64,000 bases of DNA from Moduliflexus sp964602655 (GCA_964602655.1 CAZRSF010000025.1:1-64000); one strand, 5' to 3'; shown: positions 34,888 to 43,831, counted from the stretch's first letter. The notes: generated by a model not told the origin, from the sequence alone. Numbers and translations are program-made.

Positions 34888-37800
34888 TTAGCGCTTCATC
34901 TTGATGACAGACAGACGGTTCGCAACCTGCTTGAGGGCATGGAAGGCGGCTTTGGCGACTTCGTCTATATCCGTCAGACGCCACCATAAAAAATGCGCGG
35001 CATGTTTGAGGAGTTTCGGCTCGTCAATAATATGCGCCAATTCGCCGATCATTTCCGCGGCATAACGCCTGGCTTCCCGGTTGCGATCACCTAAAAGCTT
35101 GATCAGCGGGCGAATCACCTGGACGTTTCTGAGATGAACAATCTGTTCGGCAGCCACCGTCCGAACGAATTCCTGATCGCTCATAATCGCCTGGATGAGG
35201 TACGGAATCGAGCGGGTGTCCTCGATGCGTCGCAGCGCATTCGCCGCAACGCGCCGCACGAATTCATTGCGCTGACGCATCGCTTCCATCAACGCGGGGA
35301 TCGTTTCGACCTGACAGACCTGCGTCAAGGCTCTGGCCGCCGTCTGACAAACTTCCCAATCGGTATCGGTCAACGCTTGAATCAGCGAACTTGCGGCGCG
35401 GCTGTCGCCGATATTTCCAAGCGCTTCGACCGCCGCCCAGCGCACTTTTTCGTGTGAGTCGTTGAACAGGGCGATCAACGGCAGCACGGCGAGTTGGTCT
35501 TTGATCTGCCCTAACGCATGCGCCGCCGCCCAACGCACAAACCAAAATTGATCCGAAAGGGCATGAATCAGCGTCACGGCAGACCGTGGATCGCAAATCT
35601 GCCCCAAGGCTTCGGCGCACGCCCGCCGCACATTTTCATCCTCTTCGTTTTGCAGCGATTCGATCAAGACGGATGCGGCGTGCGGATCGGCGATTCGGCC
35701 TAACGCATACGCCGCCGCCCACCGTTCGCGATAGGAGGTGTCTTGCAAAATCGTCATTAAGGCCGGAACGGCTTCAGGCGAACCGATTCGGCCTAATGAT
35801 TCGATGGCCGCCTGACGAATGCCGATATTTTCATCTTGCACGAATTCGATGAGCGCGGGCACGGCGTCCGGCGTACCGATTCGCCCTAATCCTTTGACGG
35901 CGATTCGGCGCAATTTGGGATTCGGATCTCGCAGCAATTCCAATAACGCCGGGCTGGCGTGCGTATCCGCCATTTCGCCAAGCGCGGTGGCGACGGCTGT
36001 TCTGACATCGAGACTGGCGTCATGCAGCAGATTCAGCAGCGCGGCAACAGCCTCCTTGCCCCCGATGCGGCCTAACGCCTGCACGGCGATCTGCCGCACC
36101 CTGGCAGATTCTTCGCGCAATGCGTCGAAAAAATACGGCGCGGCTTCGCTGTCGCTGATCTGGTTGAGCGCGTTTTCCGTATCTTTCAGAATATTGGCGT
36201 CGTTTTCATATTTCAACGATTGCAGCAGGAATGGCACGATTTGCGCGTCACCGATCTGTTTTAACGCGTGTTTTGCGGCGGAGCGGATATACGGCTTTTC
36301 ATCCTTCAACTCCTGAATCAAATATTCCGCCACTGCGGTATTGCCGATGCGTCCCAACGCCTCAATCGCGGCGCGGCAGACATAGCCATGCGAGTCTTTC
36401 AGACGCTGCGCGACAAACAGCACCGTATCGTTTTGCCCGATATAACCAAGCGCTTCAACCGCTGCCCATCGAACTTCCCACGCCTCATCGTCAAGCGCTT
36501 CAAGCAAGACAGGCACGCTTTCCGGTCTCCGAAAACGTCCAAGCGCTTCGGCAGCCTCGCGCCGTACGCACACTTCCTCGTCATGCAGCGCATTCGTCAC
36601 AACGGCAAGCGTCTCCGGCTCGCCCTGCGTCGCGGAAGCGAGGTATTCCACCGTCAGGCGGCGGATACGCGCATCGGAATCATTCAGAAATTTGAGCGTT
36701 TGCGTCGAAGAAAGCTTGGGAAGGAGACGGAAGAGCGCATCCGAAAAGGCGCGATTGACAAAATCCCGATTTTTTCTGAGCGCCTGCGCCAAAAACGGCA
36801 CGACCTCCGGATCGCCGATCTGACCGAGCGCATACGCCGCAGCCCAGCGGACTAATGGTTCTTCATCGTCCAGTATTTTCACTAAGCCGGAGACGATTCG
36901 CAAACGCGAATAGATATTGTCAACCGCGCCGATTCGCCCAAGCGCTTCAACGGCTGTCAAGCGCATCTCTTTGCTGCTATCCGCCAACGTGTGAAGCAAC
37001 GACGGAATCACCTGTTCTCCGCCGATTTGCTGCAACGTGCGAATCACGATTTTGCGAACGTCAAGGCGTTCGTCGTCCAATCCATGCACTAATTCGGGAA
37101 TCGCCTGTTCGTCGCCGACCAGACTCAACGCTTCTGCCGCCGCCTCTCTCACATCGTGCTGTTTATCATTCAAGGCGTCAATCAGCACGGCCACATTGCC
37201 AAGCCGCTTGAGGGCATACGCGGCGCTGCGGCGGACTTCCGACTGCGAATCGCGCAACGCTTCCAGCACATGCGGAAGCACCTGTTGGCTGCCGATTGCG
37301 CCGAGCGTCTCTACGGCTGCTCGTCGCACATCAACCTGTTTATCCTTCAACGCATCAACGACAGACGGTATGGCTTCCGGCATCTGGCAACGTTCAAGCA
37401 GTTGAATGATCGGCTGGCGATCCGGGTTATACGGCCAGAACCGTTCCGGCAGCGCAAACAGCGCCTGAAACCTCGGTGACGAGAACTCGCGAAACGCGGC
37501 ATACCAGAGCGCGCCCCAGAACGTCAGGGCAAGCGCCAATCCCCACAAGGGAAAGAGCGGAATGGTTTTGAGCGCCATCGGAATGACCACGCCGCCGCCG
37601 ATGAGGATCAAACGCGAAATCGCCTGGCGTTGTTTCCCTTGCGGAACGGTTAATGGCGCAATCTGTTCGATCAGCTTGCGCGCGAAGCGATGACGGCATT
37701 CCAGGCCGGTCTCGAAGATTCGGACGGCTAACAGCAAATCCCGATGCAGCAATTTTTCGAACCAACTGACGCCGCGAACCAGCCGACGCAGCACAGTAAG

Positions 37801-39276
37801 CAGATGCTCCTCGTCCAGGGTATGACCGCAGAGAATCAAAATTTCCTGCCAGGCGTAATGATGCAATCGGAGCGAACACCATGTCCAGCCTAACTGCGCG
37901 TTGTGGCGGAAGAGCCTGGCGATATGCCGGGCAGCGGCAAATTCTCTGAACATGGCATGACGAAACAGGAGATACTCTTTTCCGTCATGCATCCATGTCT
38001 GTAAGATGCCGGCAGCGCACCAGCAGCGCAGCGCGATTTCCGCCATATCGAGCCAATTCGCGTCACGGCGCGGCATGTTGTTCCGCAAATCGCGAGCCAG
38101 CGCATTAAGCAGGGTTTGCCGCAGAAATGCCGCGTCACTGCTCGTTTCGCAGGCGTTGGCATGAAGATGCCAGCCTAACGAGTCCAATCCTTGCTGGAGT
38201 ATCTCGCGGCGCGCATCCATCGGCAGTTCCAGCCAGGCCGCTGATTGCGCGTCGGCACATGCGCCTCCCACGTCTAAGGCGGCCTCAAGGCAGCGAGCAT
38301 ACAGCGTTGCGCGCTCTTCGGGAATTTCCTGTAACGGCTGCGCTTCGGATAGGGCGCACAAATAGGTCAAAAACAGCGGGTTATGAATCTGCCCGCGCAA
38401 CTGCGGTTTCTGCGTAAATTGATGTTTGAGCCATTCGGTGCGTTCTTCCGCCCAATCCCAGATCGTTTGACGCACGTCCGACAAGGCGGAAAAACAATCG
38501 TCTATAAATCCGTCCACCTCTTGCGCTGTCATCGGAATCAGTTCGAAATGCGCGAAACTTTCAAGCCCTGCGATCCGATAGCCTGTCGGGCGCGTGGTCA
38601 GCGCAACCATGCCGGGCAATTGCGCCAATTCGTTGATTGTGGCTTCGCGAAAGCTATACAGCGCCTCCACATCGTCGCATAGCCAGAGCAGAAAATCGTG
38701 TTCCGAGAGGGCGGCGTAGATCGCATCATCTCCGTTGGCCGCCAGCCTGAAGGCAAATTCTCGCAGCGAAAGATGAGGGTCGCTGCGCTTGGCGATGGCG
38801 TAATGCGCGAGAGAAACGATAATCGGAAGCGGAGCGTCAGGCTGCGCGGCGAGATCATGCGCAAGCCCTTGCAGCAGCGTGCTTTTCCCTGAACCGGGCG
38901 CGCCGAGAATCATCAGGCGGCGATAGGTTTGCGCGGCGGCCAGCGGCTCAATCGGCGCAGGCCGCACTAAATTTCGGTAAATTTTTCCGCGCCGGTAATG
39001 CTCTTCGCCCAACCAGGCGAGGGTGGACAGCATTTCTTTGAGCGACGATTCCGACGTGCGCGCGTCGTAAAAGATGTCCTCGTGATGCTGCTCGCCTGCG
39101 CGGGGCATTTCATGCTGAAACGCTTGCAGCTTCGCATAGAGCCGGTTGAACGGAATGCGCGTGTCGGCAGGACGCTCGGGCGAGGCTTGCGCGAGAGGAA
39201 TGCCGGATAAGCTGACAGACCCCGTCTGTTCGTAGATTTGCTGGCGATAGGCTTGCAGCGCCTCTGCACTGTTCAT
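34888..39276 (-). CDS. NACHT/STAND NTPase with two membrane segments and about 26 HEAT repeats
   Basis: 1462 residues. After about 110 residues of unrecognised N-terminus comes a STAND/NACHT ATPase: Walker A GAPGSGKST (125-133), Walker B LLWLCDDVEAL (about 196-206), sensor TTRPTGYRI (227-235), the arginine-region HNPLFLTYLCAL (298-309) and the LLFRHAMFREFAAARHIA motif (436-453) typical of the NACHT helical region. Residues about 555-595 hold two hydrophobic stretches (likely membrane helices). From about 632 to the end are roughly 26 tandem HEAT/PBS-lyase repeats of 31 residues (VRWAAAYALGRIGDPE type). Bacterial NACHT proteins include antiphage sensors; here no effector domain is recognisable. 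AAGGA precedes the ATG. A single intact frame of 4.4 kb. Confidence 0.85.
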   Translation of the reverse strand: MNSAEALQAYRQQIYEQTGSVSLSGIPLAQASPERPADTRIPFNRLYAKLQAFQHEMPRAGEQHHEDIFYDARTSESSLKEMLSTLAWLGEEHYRRGKIYRNLVRPAPIEPLAAAQTYRRLMILGAPGSGKSTLLQGLAHDLAAQPDAPLPIIVSLAHYAIAKRSDPHLSLREFAFRLAANGDDAIYAALSEHDFLLWLCDDVEALYSFREATINELAQLPGMVALTTRPTGYRIAGLESFAHFELIPMTAQEVDGFIDDCFSALSDVRQTIWDWAEERTEWLKHQFTQKPQLRGQIHNPLFLTYLCALSEAQPLQEIPEERATLYARCLEAALDVGGACADAQSAAWLELPMDARREILQQGLDSLGWHLHANACETSSDAAFLRQTLLNALARDLRNNMPRRDANWLDMAEIALRCWCAAGILQTWMHDGKEYLLFRHAMFREFAAARHIARLFRHNAQLGWTWCSLRLHHYAWQEILILCGHTLDEEHLLTVLRRLVRGVSWFEKLLHRDLLLAVRIFETGLECRHRFARKLIEQIAPLTVPQGKQRQAISRLILIGGGVVIPMALKTIPLFPLWGLALALTFWGALWYAAFREFSSPRFQALFALPERFWPYNPDRQPIIQLLERCQMPEAIPSVVDALKDKQVDVRRAAVETLGAIGSQQVLPHVLEALRDSQSEVRRSAAYALKRLGNVAVLIDALNDKQHDVREAAAEALSLVGDEQAIPELVHGLDDERLDVRKIVIRTLQQIGGEQVIPSLLHTLADSSKEMRLTAVEALGRIGAVDNIYSRLRIVSGLVKILDDEEPLVRWAAAYALGQIGDPEVVPFLAQALRKNRDFVNRAFSDALFRLLPKLSSTQTLKFLNDSDARIRRLTVEYLASATQGEPETLAVVTNALHDEEVCVRREAAEALGRFRRPESVPVLLEALDDEAWEVRWAAVEALGYIGQNDTVLFVAQRLKDSHGYVCRAAIEALGRIGNTAVAEYLIQELKDEKPYIRSAAKHALKQIGDAQIVPFLLQSLKYENDANILKDTENALNQISDSEAAPYFFDALREESARVRQIAVQALGRIGGKEAVAALLNLLHDASLDVRTAVATALGEMADTHASPALLELLRDPNPKLRRIAVKGLGRIGTPDAVPALIEFVQDENIGIRQAAIESLGRIGSPEAVPALMTILQDTSYRERWAAAYALGRIADPHAASVLIESLQNEEDENVRRACAEALGQICDPRSAVTLIHALSDQFWFVRWAAAHALGQIKDQLAVLPLIALFNDSHEKVRWAAVEALGNIGDSRAASSLIQALTDTDWEVCQTAARALTQVCQVETIPALMEAMRQRNEFVRRVAANALRRIEDTRSIPYLIQAIMSDQEFVRTVAAEQIVHLRNVQVIRPLIKLLGDRNREARRYAAEMIGELAHIIDEPKLLKHAAHFLWWRLTDIDEVAKAAFHALKQVANRLSVIKMKR

Positions 39277-39292
39277 GTTTCAATTCCTTACG

Positions 39293-39326
39293 ATTCCCCT
39301 CCTGGGAGGGGAAAGGGGTGGGTTAG
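39293..39326. repeat. Intergenic copy of the CTGGGAGGGG repeat
   Basis: TTCCCCTCCTGGGAGGGGAAAGGGGTGGGTTAG, immediately upstream of the NACHT gene; matches the segment inside the VIT gene at 21745. Confidence 0.75.
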
Positions 39327-39350
39327 ATTGTCATTTCGATTCCGCTCGAT

Positions 39351-39479
39351 TTACCATTTGATTTTCAAGCCTACATGCTCGCGCATTTCCAGCAGCGCTT
39401 CGGCTTCGACGTTAACGACGGCAAACGCGATCATCGAATACTCGCCGGGAATCGGGCCGTCAGTTGCGTACCTCGCTTG
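39351..39479 (-). pseudogene. 3' remnant of an unidentified gene
   Basis: A 42-codon open stretch ending in TAA whose translation looks like an authentic protein C-terminus (GEYSMIAFAVVNVEAEALLE, then MREHVGLKIKW). The 5' part is missing: the frame runs directly into the palindrome at 39479 and then into the stop of the decayed gene at 39513. It was probably the partner of that upstream gene, mostly removed by deletion. Family unknown. Confidence 0.55.
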
Positions 39480-39514
39480 ATTGTACGTCGAAACTACAGT
39501 TTCGACGTACAATC
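39479..39514. repeat. Palindrome, GTACGTCGAAAC family, at a deletion junction
   Basis: GATTGTACGTCGAAACT and its complement, 36 bp. It abuts the truncated gene on one side and overlaps the stop codon of the frameshifted gene on the other. Confidence 0.9.
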
Positions 39515-39777
39515 AATAACCTTTTTCTTTCGGATCCCAATCGAAGACTTTGATCATCGTTTCGCGATCCAGCCATAACGCGCCCAATCGGAGTTGCATT
39601 TCGCGTTCGGAAATGTCGCCGTATTGCTTGCGAATTCGGGTCGCCGCCATACGCCGCGCCGCGTTGATCAAATCGGTCATGCATTTTCTGCTGCGGCGTC
39701 ATCCGGCGGTAACCTTCGATCTGCATTTGCCTGATTTTCGGGTGTGTGTCGTTCGGAATTTTGGAAAAATCAGCCAT
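39513..39777 (-). pseudogene. Frameshifted small gene coupled to a RelE-type toxin
   Basis: The first frame from ATG 39777 encodes about 34 residues (THPKIRQMQIEGYRRMTPQQ) and then loses meaning. From about 39685 the next frame (+1) continues with a coherent sequence (LINAARRMAATRIRKQYGDI, then LRLGALWLDRETM, ending WDPKEKGY) to a TGA at 39513-39515. The joined protein of about 87 residues resembles small antitoxin-like or regulatory proteins of the 'Rv0078B-related' style, but this match is from memory and weak. The ATG overlaps the toxin stop (TAATG). One extra base near 39676-39690 explains the break; a sequencing error is possible. Confidence 0.65.
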
Positions 39778-40043
39778 TATTTATAAACGTCTCCTCGATT
39801 ATCCGCCTTATATACAAAGATCAAAATCTGCTCCTCTATAATTTCATATAAAAAACGATAATCGCCGATACGCAAACGATAACTGTTCTCCAAACCTTTC
39901 ATCTTTTTAATATCCAAATGATTTCTAAACGGATCGTTTTGCAATATTTCGAGCGCCATTGCAATTCGCTGGCGTTCTTTTGGCGTTCGCGAGTTGACGA
40001 ATTTGACGACTTGCTTACTCGCCTGGAGATTATACATGCGCAA
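39777..40043 (-). CDS. RelE/ParE-family toxin
   Basis: An 88-residue RelE-fold toxin. Features: VVKFVNSRTPKERQRI helix, a linker with NDPFRNHLDIKKMKG, and the core strands NSYRLRIGDYRFLYEIIEEQ with the basic residues expected for mRNA cleavage at the ribosome (R in YRLRIGDYR), ending in IFVYKADNRGDVYK. It overlaps the upstream antitoxin gene by 14 bases and shares a TAATG with the downstream frameshifted gene, so three genes form one coupled unit. Confidence 0.88.
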   Translation of the reverse strand: MRMYNLQASKQVVKFVNSRTPKERQRIAMALEILQNDPFRNHLDIKKMKGLENSYRLRIGDYRFLYEIIEEQILIFVYKADNRGDVYK

Positions 40044-40278
40044 TTTCTCCAGTTAACCATGCGCCTTTTATAAGATCAAAATTAACACTTTCACCGCGTT
40101 CGAATTCCTTTTTTGCTTCATAATAGACTTGAATATCATCTTCCGTCGCCTCATCGTCTGCAATCTCTTCAAGCACCTCTACGGGCTGGATTTCGAGCAC
40201 TTTTTCGATTAACATGACAAATTCATCTTGAGAGATAATGATTTGCTTTCCGGTTCGCATCGTATGAATTGTCAACAT
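40030..40278 (-). CDS. Antitoxin partner of the RelE-like toxin
   Basis: An 82-residue acidic protein directly upstream of, and overlapping, the toxin gene. It has an N-terminal strand (GKQIIISQDEFVMLIEK), an acidic middle (EEIADDEATEDD) and a C-terminal toxin-wrapping segment (EFERGESVNFDLIKGAWL). It is not clearly Phd/YefM or RelB, so the assignment rests on position, size and acidity. AGGAG lies in front of the start. Confidence 0.7.
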   Translation of the reverse strand: MLTIHTMRTGKQIIISQDEFVMLIEKVLEIQPVEVLEEIADDEATEDDIQVYYEAKKEFERGESVNFDLIKGAWLTGEIAHV

Positions 40279-40293
40279 AATGATTTTTCTCCT

Positions 40294-41361
40294 TTATAAA
40301 CGTGAAAATACGCTGAGATAATCAAACAACGTGTTCAGCACGACATCCTGCCGGAACGCCGCCAATCGCGCCGTTTGCCGCGCAATGATTTCTTCGCGCA
40401 AGGCCGAGTTTTCGACAAGCATCTGCATCATTTCCGCGATCTCGGCGTAGCGTTTTTCGTTGATCAGAATGCCGGAGTCGCCGAGCGTGTAGGGGAGCAC
40501 GGTGCAATTATACGCGAGAATCGGCAGCTTGAACACCATGCTTTCCACCGCCGGGACGCAAAAGCCTTCGTGTTCGCTCAAGCAAAGCAGCATGTCGGAC
40601 AGCGTGTAAAAGGCGTTCAATTCCGCCTGCGTGACATGCCCGATCAGATGCACGTCGTCAATCCGCAATTCCGCGATCAGTTCCCGCAGCAGCTTGACAT
40701 ACGCCTCGTCGTCGCGATATTTGCCGACGAGCAGCAGCCGCGCATTCGGATTGACGAAGCGTTTGTAGCAGTAAAAAGCCTTGATCAGGTCTTCCTGCTT
40801 TTTGTTCGGCGTCACGCGCCCGACAAACAATATATTGACCTTGCCGTCCTGAAATTTGTCAAGAATTGTTTGCTCCGGCGGCGTTTCATATTTGGAAAAA
40901 TCGAGCAGAATCGGCAGCACGCCGGTCGTTTTATAACCATACGCCTCAAGTTCCTGCCGATTGAATTCCGAATCCGCCAGCCCAAGATCGGTGGCCTCGG
41001 CCAGCAGTTTGATTTCATGCCTGCCGGTCGCGGTAATCGTGACGAGTTCTTCGCTGAACCGCTCGAAAAAATGCGGCGGCGTGATGTTGTGATAAATGAT
41101 GACTTTCCGGCCTTTGGCCTTTTCGAAGGCGTAGGTAATCGGCGACGGCACGGCGAAATGATAGAGGTGAATCGCGTCGGGCGCGTCGAATTCGGCAAAG
41201 CGGCTGAAATCAACGGCGCGATCTTTGAGGTGGGGGTCAATATGCACGCCGAGAATGTGGCTTTCGACGCCTTTCGCTTGCAGGGCGCGATGAATCTCGT
41301 AGGCGCTGTCGCCGACGGCGTCGCCGGAGTGGACGGATGGAAGCAGTTGCGTGACTCGCAT
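40294..41361 (-). CDS. GT-B glycosyltransferase (GT4-like), first paralogue
   Basis: 355 residues. The C-terminal donor domain has the GT4 E-x7-E motif in SEHEGFCVPAVESM and the preceding ILFVGRVTPNKKQEDLIKAF and LLLVGKYRDD strands. The N-terminal domain has HLYHFAVPSP and HNITPPHFFERF. It is closely related to the next gene (41512-42573), sharing these motifs in the same order, so the two arose by tandem duplication. It probably adds a hexose to a lipid-linked surface glycan. It is transcribed last of three glycosyltransferases. Confidence 0.9.
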   Translation of the reverse strand: MRVTQLLPSVHSGDAVGDSAYEIHRALQAKGVESHILGVHIDPHLKDRAVDFSRFAEFDAPDAIHLYHFAVPSPITYAFEKAKGRKVIIYHNITPPHFFERFSEELVTITATGRHEIKLLAEATDLGLADSEFNRQELEAYGYKTTGVLPILLDFSKYETPPEQTILDKFQDGKVNILFVGRVTPNKKQEDLIKAFYCYKRFVNPNARLLLVGKYRDDEAYVKLLRELIAELRIDDVHLIGHVTQAELNAFYTLSDMLLCLSEHEGFCVPAVESMVFKLPILAYNCTVLPYTLGDSGILINEKRYAEIAEMMQMLVENSALREEIIARQTARLAAFRQDVVLNTLFDYLSVFSRL

Positions 41362-41392
41362 TGGGGCTAACGGTGAACTACATGGATAGGTT

Positions 41393-41509
41393 TAAGAAAG
41401 GATGTTGGGATTGATGAACATTCTAAATAAATTCGAGATAAAAACCTCACAGGTCTTGAAGACCTGTGAGGTTTCGTCGAGTTTACTTTTTAGAATCATC
41501 CTTTCTTAG
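41393..41509. repeat. 117-bp nested inverted repeat
   Basis: Outer arms TAAGAAAGGATG...CATCCTTTCTTA and secondary arms ATTCTAAA...TTTAGAAT enclose the palindrome AAACCTCACAGGTCTTGAAGACCTGTGAGGTTT (41442-41474, same family as 24599). It fills the entire gap between the two paralogous glycosyltransferases. Confidence 0.85.
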
Positions 41510-41511
41510 AC

Positions 41512-42573
41512 TCATCCTTGTAGTTCCTGAATGTATGATTTTAGAACTTGTTCCAAACGAGTGCGATCAAAATAATCGAGTCGCTTGCGCTGCGCGGCGA
41601 TCACGCCTTCGCGCAATGGCTGATTCGTCACCAGCAGGTCTATCATTTCCGCGATGTCGTCGTAGCGTTTGTCGTTGATCAAGACGCCGGATTCGCCGAG
41701 TGTATAGGGAATGCTGGTGGAATTATACGCCAACACCGGCACGCCCGCATGCATCGCCTCGACCATCGGCACGTTGAAGCCTTCGTGTTCGCTCATGCAG
41801 AGCAGCAGATCGGCGATATGGTAATACGCGGCCAATTCGTCATCGCTCACTTTGCCGGTCAAATAGACATCCTTCACGCCGAGTTTTTTGATAAATTCCT
41901 GAAGCATGAAATCGTAGCGTTCGATGCCGCCTAATCCGATTAAAAAGAGCCGCGATTTCGGGTTGACGTACTGCTTGTACACGTAAAAAGCGTGAACGAT
42001 GTCTTCCTGACGTTTGTTCGGCGCAAGCCGCCCGACGAAAATCAGATTCGCCCAGTCGTCGTCGAAACGTTGCAGCACAAGCGCATCAGGCGAGCGCGAA
42101 TATTTGTCGAAATCGAGAATAATCGGCAGCACGCCGGTGCGCCGAAATCCGGCTTCTTCGAGTTCGATGCGGTTGTATTCCGAATCGCCGACCGCGAGAT
42201 CGCAGGCGCTGACGAAATGATGCAGTTCCTCGCGCCCGTTATCCAGTACTTGCCGGATATAATCTTCGTAGCCTTTGAAAAAATGACCGGGCGTGATGTT
42301 GTGATAGATCAGCAGCTTTTTATTGGGAACGGATTTGACGAACTCCGACACCGGCGAGCCGACGGAAAAATGATAGATCAAGAGCGCATCGCGCAACGCC
42401 GCGCCCTTCAATTTCGTGTAGGATTTGGCATACACCCGCATGTCAGCATGAATATCGTCGGCGTAAATCTCGGAATCGTGCCCCCATTGCCGCAAAATGC
42501 GCTGAATTTCGAGCGTATGGTTGCCGATAGCGTCGCCATGCCGCAAGCAGGGCAGCAATTGATGTATTTTCAT
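41512..42573 (-). CDS. GT-B glycosyltransferase (GT4-like), second paralogue
   Basis: 353 residues from the ATG at 42573. Shares the whole motif order of its neighbour: YHNITPGHFFKGY, VLPIILDFDKY, LIFVGRLAPNKRQEDIVHAF, SEHEGFNVPMVEAMHAG and YTLGESGVLINDKRYDDIAE. The frame extends upstream to 42864 through the palindrome and the preceding gene, but the family N-terminus MKIHQLLPCLRHGDAIGNHT begins here. Specificity unknown. Confidence 0.9.
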   Translation of the reverse strand: MKIHQLLPCLRHGDAIGNHTLEIQRILRQWGHDSEIYADDIHADMRVYAKSYTKLKGAALRDALLIYHFSVGSPVSEFVKSVPNKKLLIYHNITPGHFFKGYEDYIRQVLDNGREELHHFVSACDLAVGDSEYNRIELEEAGFRRTGVLPIILDFDKYSRSPDALVLQRFDDDWANLIFVGRLAPNKRQEDIVHAFYVYKQYVNPKSRLFLIGLGGIERYDFMLQEFIKKLGVKDVYLTGKVSDDELAAYYHIADLLLCMSEHEGFNVPMVEAMHAGVPVLAYNSTSIPYTLGESGVLINDKRYDDIAEMIDLLVTNQPLREGVIAAQRKRLDYFDRTRLEQVLKSYIQELQG

Positions 42574-42594
42574 ATTGGGAATTTCATTCAACGA

Positions 42595-42624
42595 CGTAGG
42601 GGCGTTCAATCGAACGCCCCTACG
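42595..42624. repeat. Palindrome overlapping the end of a glycosyltransferase gene
   Basis: CGTAGGGGCGTTCAA|TCGAACGCCCCTACG, near-copy of 32132. On the minus strand it reads GTA GGG GCG TTC GAT TGA, so it supplies the final VGAFD and the stop codon of the upstream gene. Confidence 0.9.
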
Positions 42625-43778
42625 ATGTGCGTCAAAAAATCTACGTAGGTTTTTTCGACAACATCCCACGAATAGCGTTCGGCAACGTACTGTTTCCCTT
42701 GTCTGCCGAGTGTCTCGCGCAAAACGGGATTGGCGAGCAGCAGGTCGAGGCCGAGCGCGAATTCGTCGTAATTGGTGTAATAGAGGCCGCCGTTGCTGGT
42801 CAAACAGTGTTCCGCCAGCACGTCCGAGCGCCCGTTCGCGATGACCGGTACGCCCGCCTGCCACGCCTCAAGCAGCATGATCGAGAGGCTTTCGTATTCC
42901 GATGGATTGACGACGACCGCCGCGTGTTTGATCGCGTCGTCTTTTTGCGCCGAACTGACAAAACCGGGCGCGTGAATCTGCGGATGCGCCGGAATTTCCA
43001 TCGCCTGTTTGCCGAGCAGCACGAGATGCGCGTCAGAACCGCGCTGTTTCACGTAACGCAAAAAATAGGTCAGCAGTTCGCGACAGCCTTTCATCACGTC
43101 CACGCGCCCGACATACAGCAGATACGGCGACGGGAACGCCTCAAGCGGTTCGGCCTGCGTCGTCTCGGATTCTTCGACGCCGACGCCCGCCACGCAGGAC
43201 GGCACACGCTGATTATGGCGTTGCGCCTGCACAAACCGCCGCTCTTCGTGAGTGCAATAGATGATGCCTCGCGGCAGATGAAAAATCGGCTGAAATGCGG
43301 AAAAGGCGAAATGCGGCTCATCGTGCGCCGCCGGAATCAGGACGCTTTTCTGCGGGACAAGCTGTATGCCGAGGTATGTCGTCAGATAGCTGTATGTAAC
43401 GAACACGAACAGATCGTAGCGGTGTTCGTTCTCTTTGATGTAGGTCAGCAACGGCGACGACAGCGGACCTTGCAGCTTCAGCCATTCCAATTCGTCCAGC
43501 AGCGTCCGCCGGTCGTTCGCAAAGAGTTTGCGGGCAAAGAGGTTGAATTTGTCCATGTCGCGGGGCGTGTCCACCGGAAACCGCCGCACGGTCACGCCGT
43601 TGACGACGTGTTCGCCAGCCGCAAAATGGTTCGTCCAGGTCAGATAATCCAACGCGCAGGTCGTCAGCACTTCGACGGAAAAATATGCGCGCATCCGCTC
43701 CGCAACCCACCGGCACAAGGCTTCCGCGCCGCCGTTGACCTCCTCGCCATATCGCTGCACGACAAACGCAATTCGCAT
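42606..43778 (-). CDS. GT-B glycosyltransferase (GT4-like), divergent
   Basis: 390 residues with the GT4 N-terminus MRIAFVVQRYGEEVNGGAEA and C-terminal motif NPSEYESLSIMLLEAWQAGVPVIANG; the acidic E-x7-E pair is present. More distant from the two downstream paralogues. The last five residues and stop codon come from the palindrome at 42595-42624, so the original C-terminus may have been altered. Part of a minus-strand run with the coiled-coil and UbiA-like genes. Confidence 0.9.
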   Translation of the reverse strand: MRIAFVVQRYGEEVNGGAEALCRWVAERMRAYFSVEVLTTCALDYLTWTNHFAAGEHVVNGVTVRRFPVDTPRDMDKFNLFARKLFANDRRTLLDELEWLKLQGPLSSPLLTYIKENEHRYDLFVFVTYSYLTTYLGIQLVPQKSVLIPAAHDEPHFAFSAFQPIFHLPRGIIYCTHEERRFVQAQRHNQRVPSCVAGVGVEESETTQAEPLEAFPSPYLLYVGRVDVMKGCRELLTYFLRYVKQRGSDAHLVLLGKQAMEIPAHPQIHAPGFVSSAQKDDAIKHAAVVVNPSEYESLSIMLLEAWQAGVPVIANGRSDVLAEHCLTSNGGLYYTNYDEFALGLDLLLANPVLRETLGRQGKQYVAERYSWDVVEKTYVDFLTHIVGAFD

Positions 43779-43793
43779 ATTTTCGGGGGCGTC

Positions 43794-43826
43794 AACCCTG
43801 CCAGGGTTCTAAACCCTGGCAGGGTT
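43794..43826. repeat. Palindrome, AACCCTGCCAGGG family
   Basis: AACCCTGCCAGGGTT-CTA-AACCCTGGCAGGGTT, five bases before the stop end of the coiled-coil gene; close copy of 29731. Confidence 0.9.
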
Positions 43827-43831
43827 GGATA

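Noticed and set aside
40375..41370. 331-codon open frame on the plus strand opposite the first glycosyltransferase paralogue
   Set aside because: Same kind of shadow; no RBS or recognisable motif, whereas the minus strand encodes a clean GT4 enzyme.
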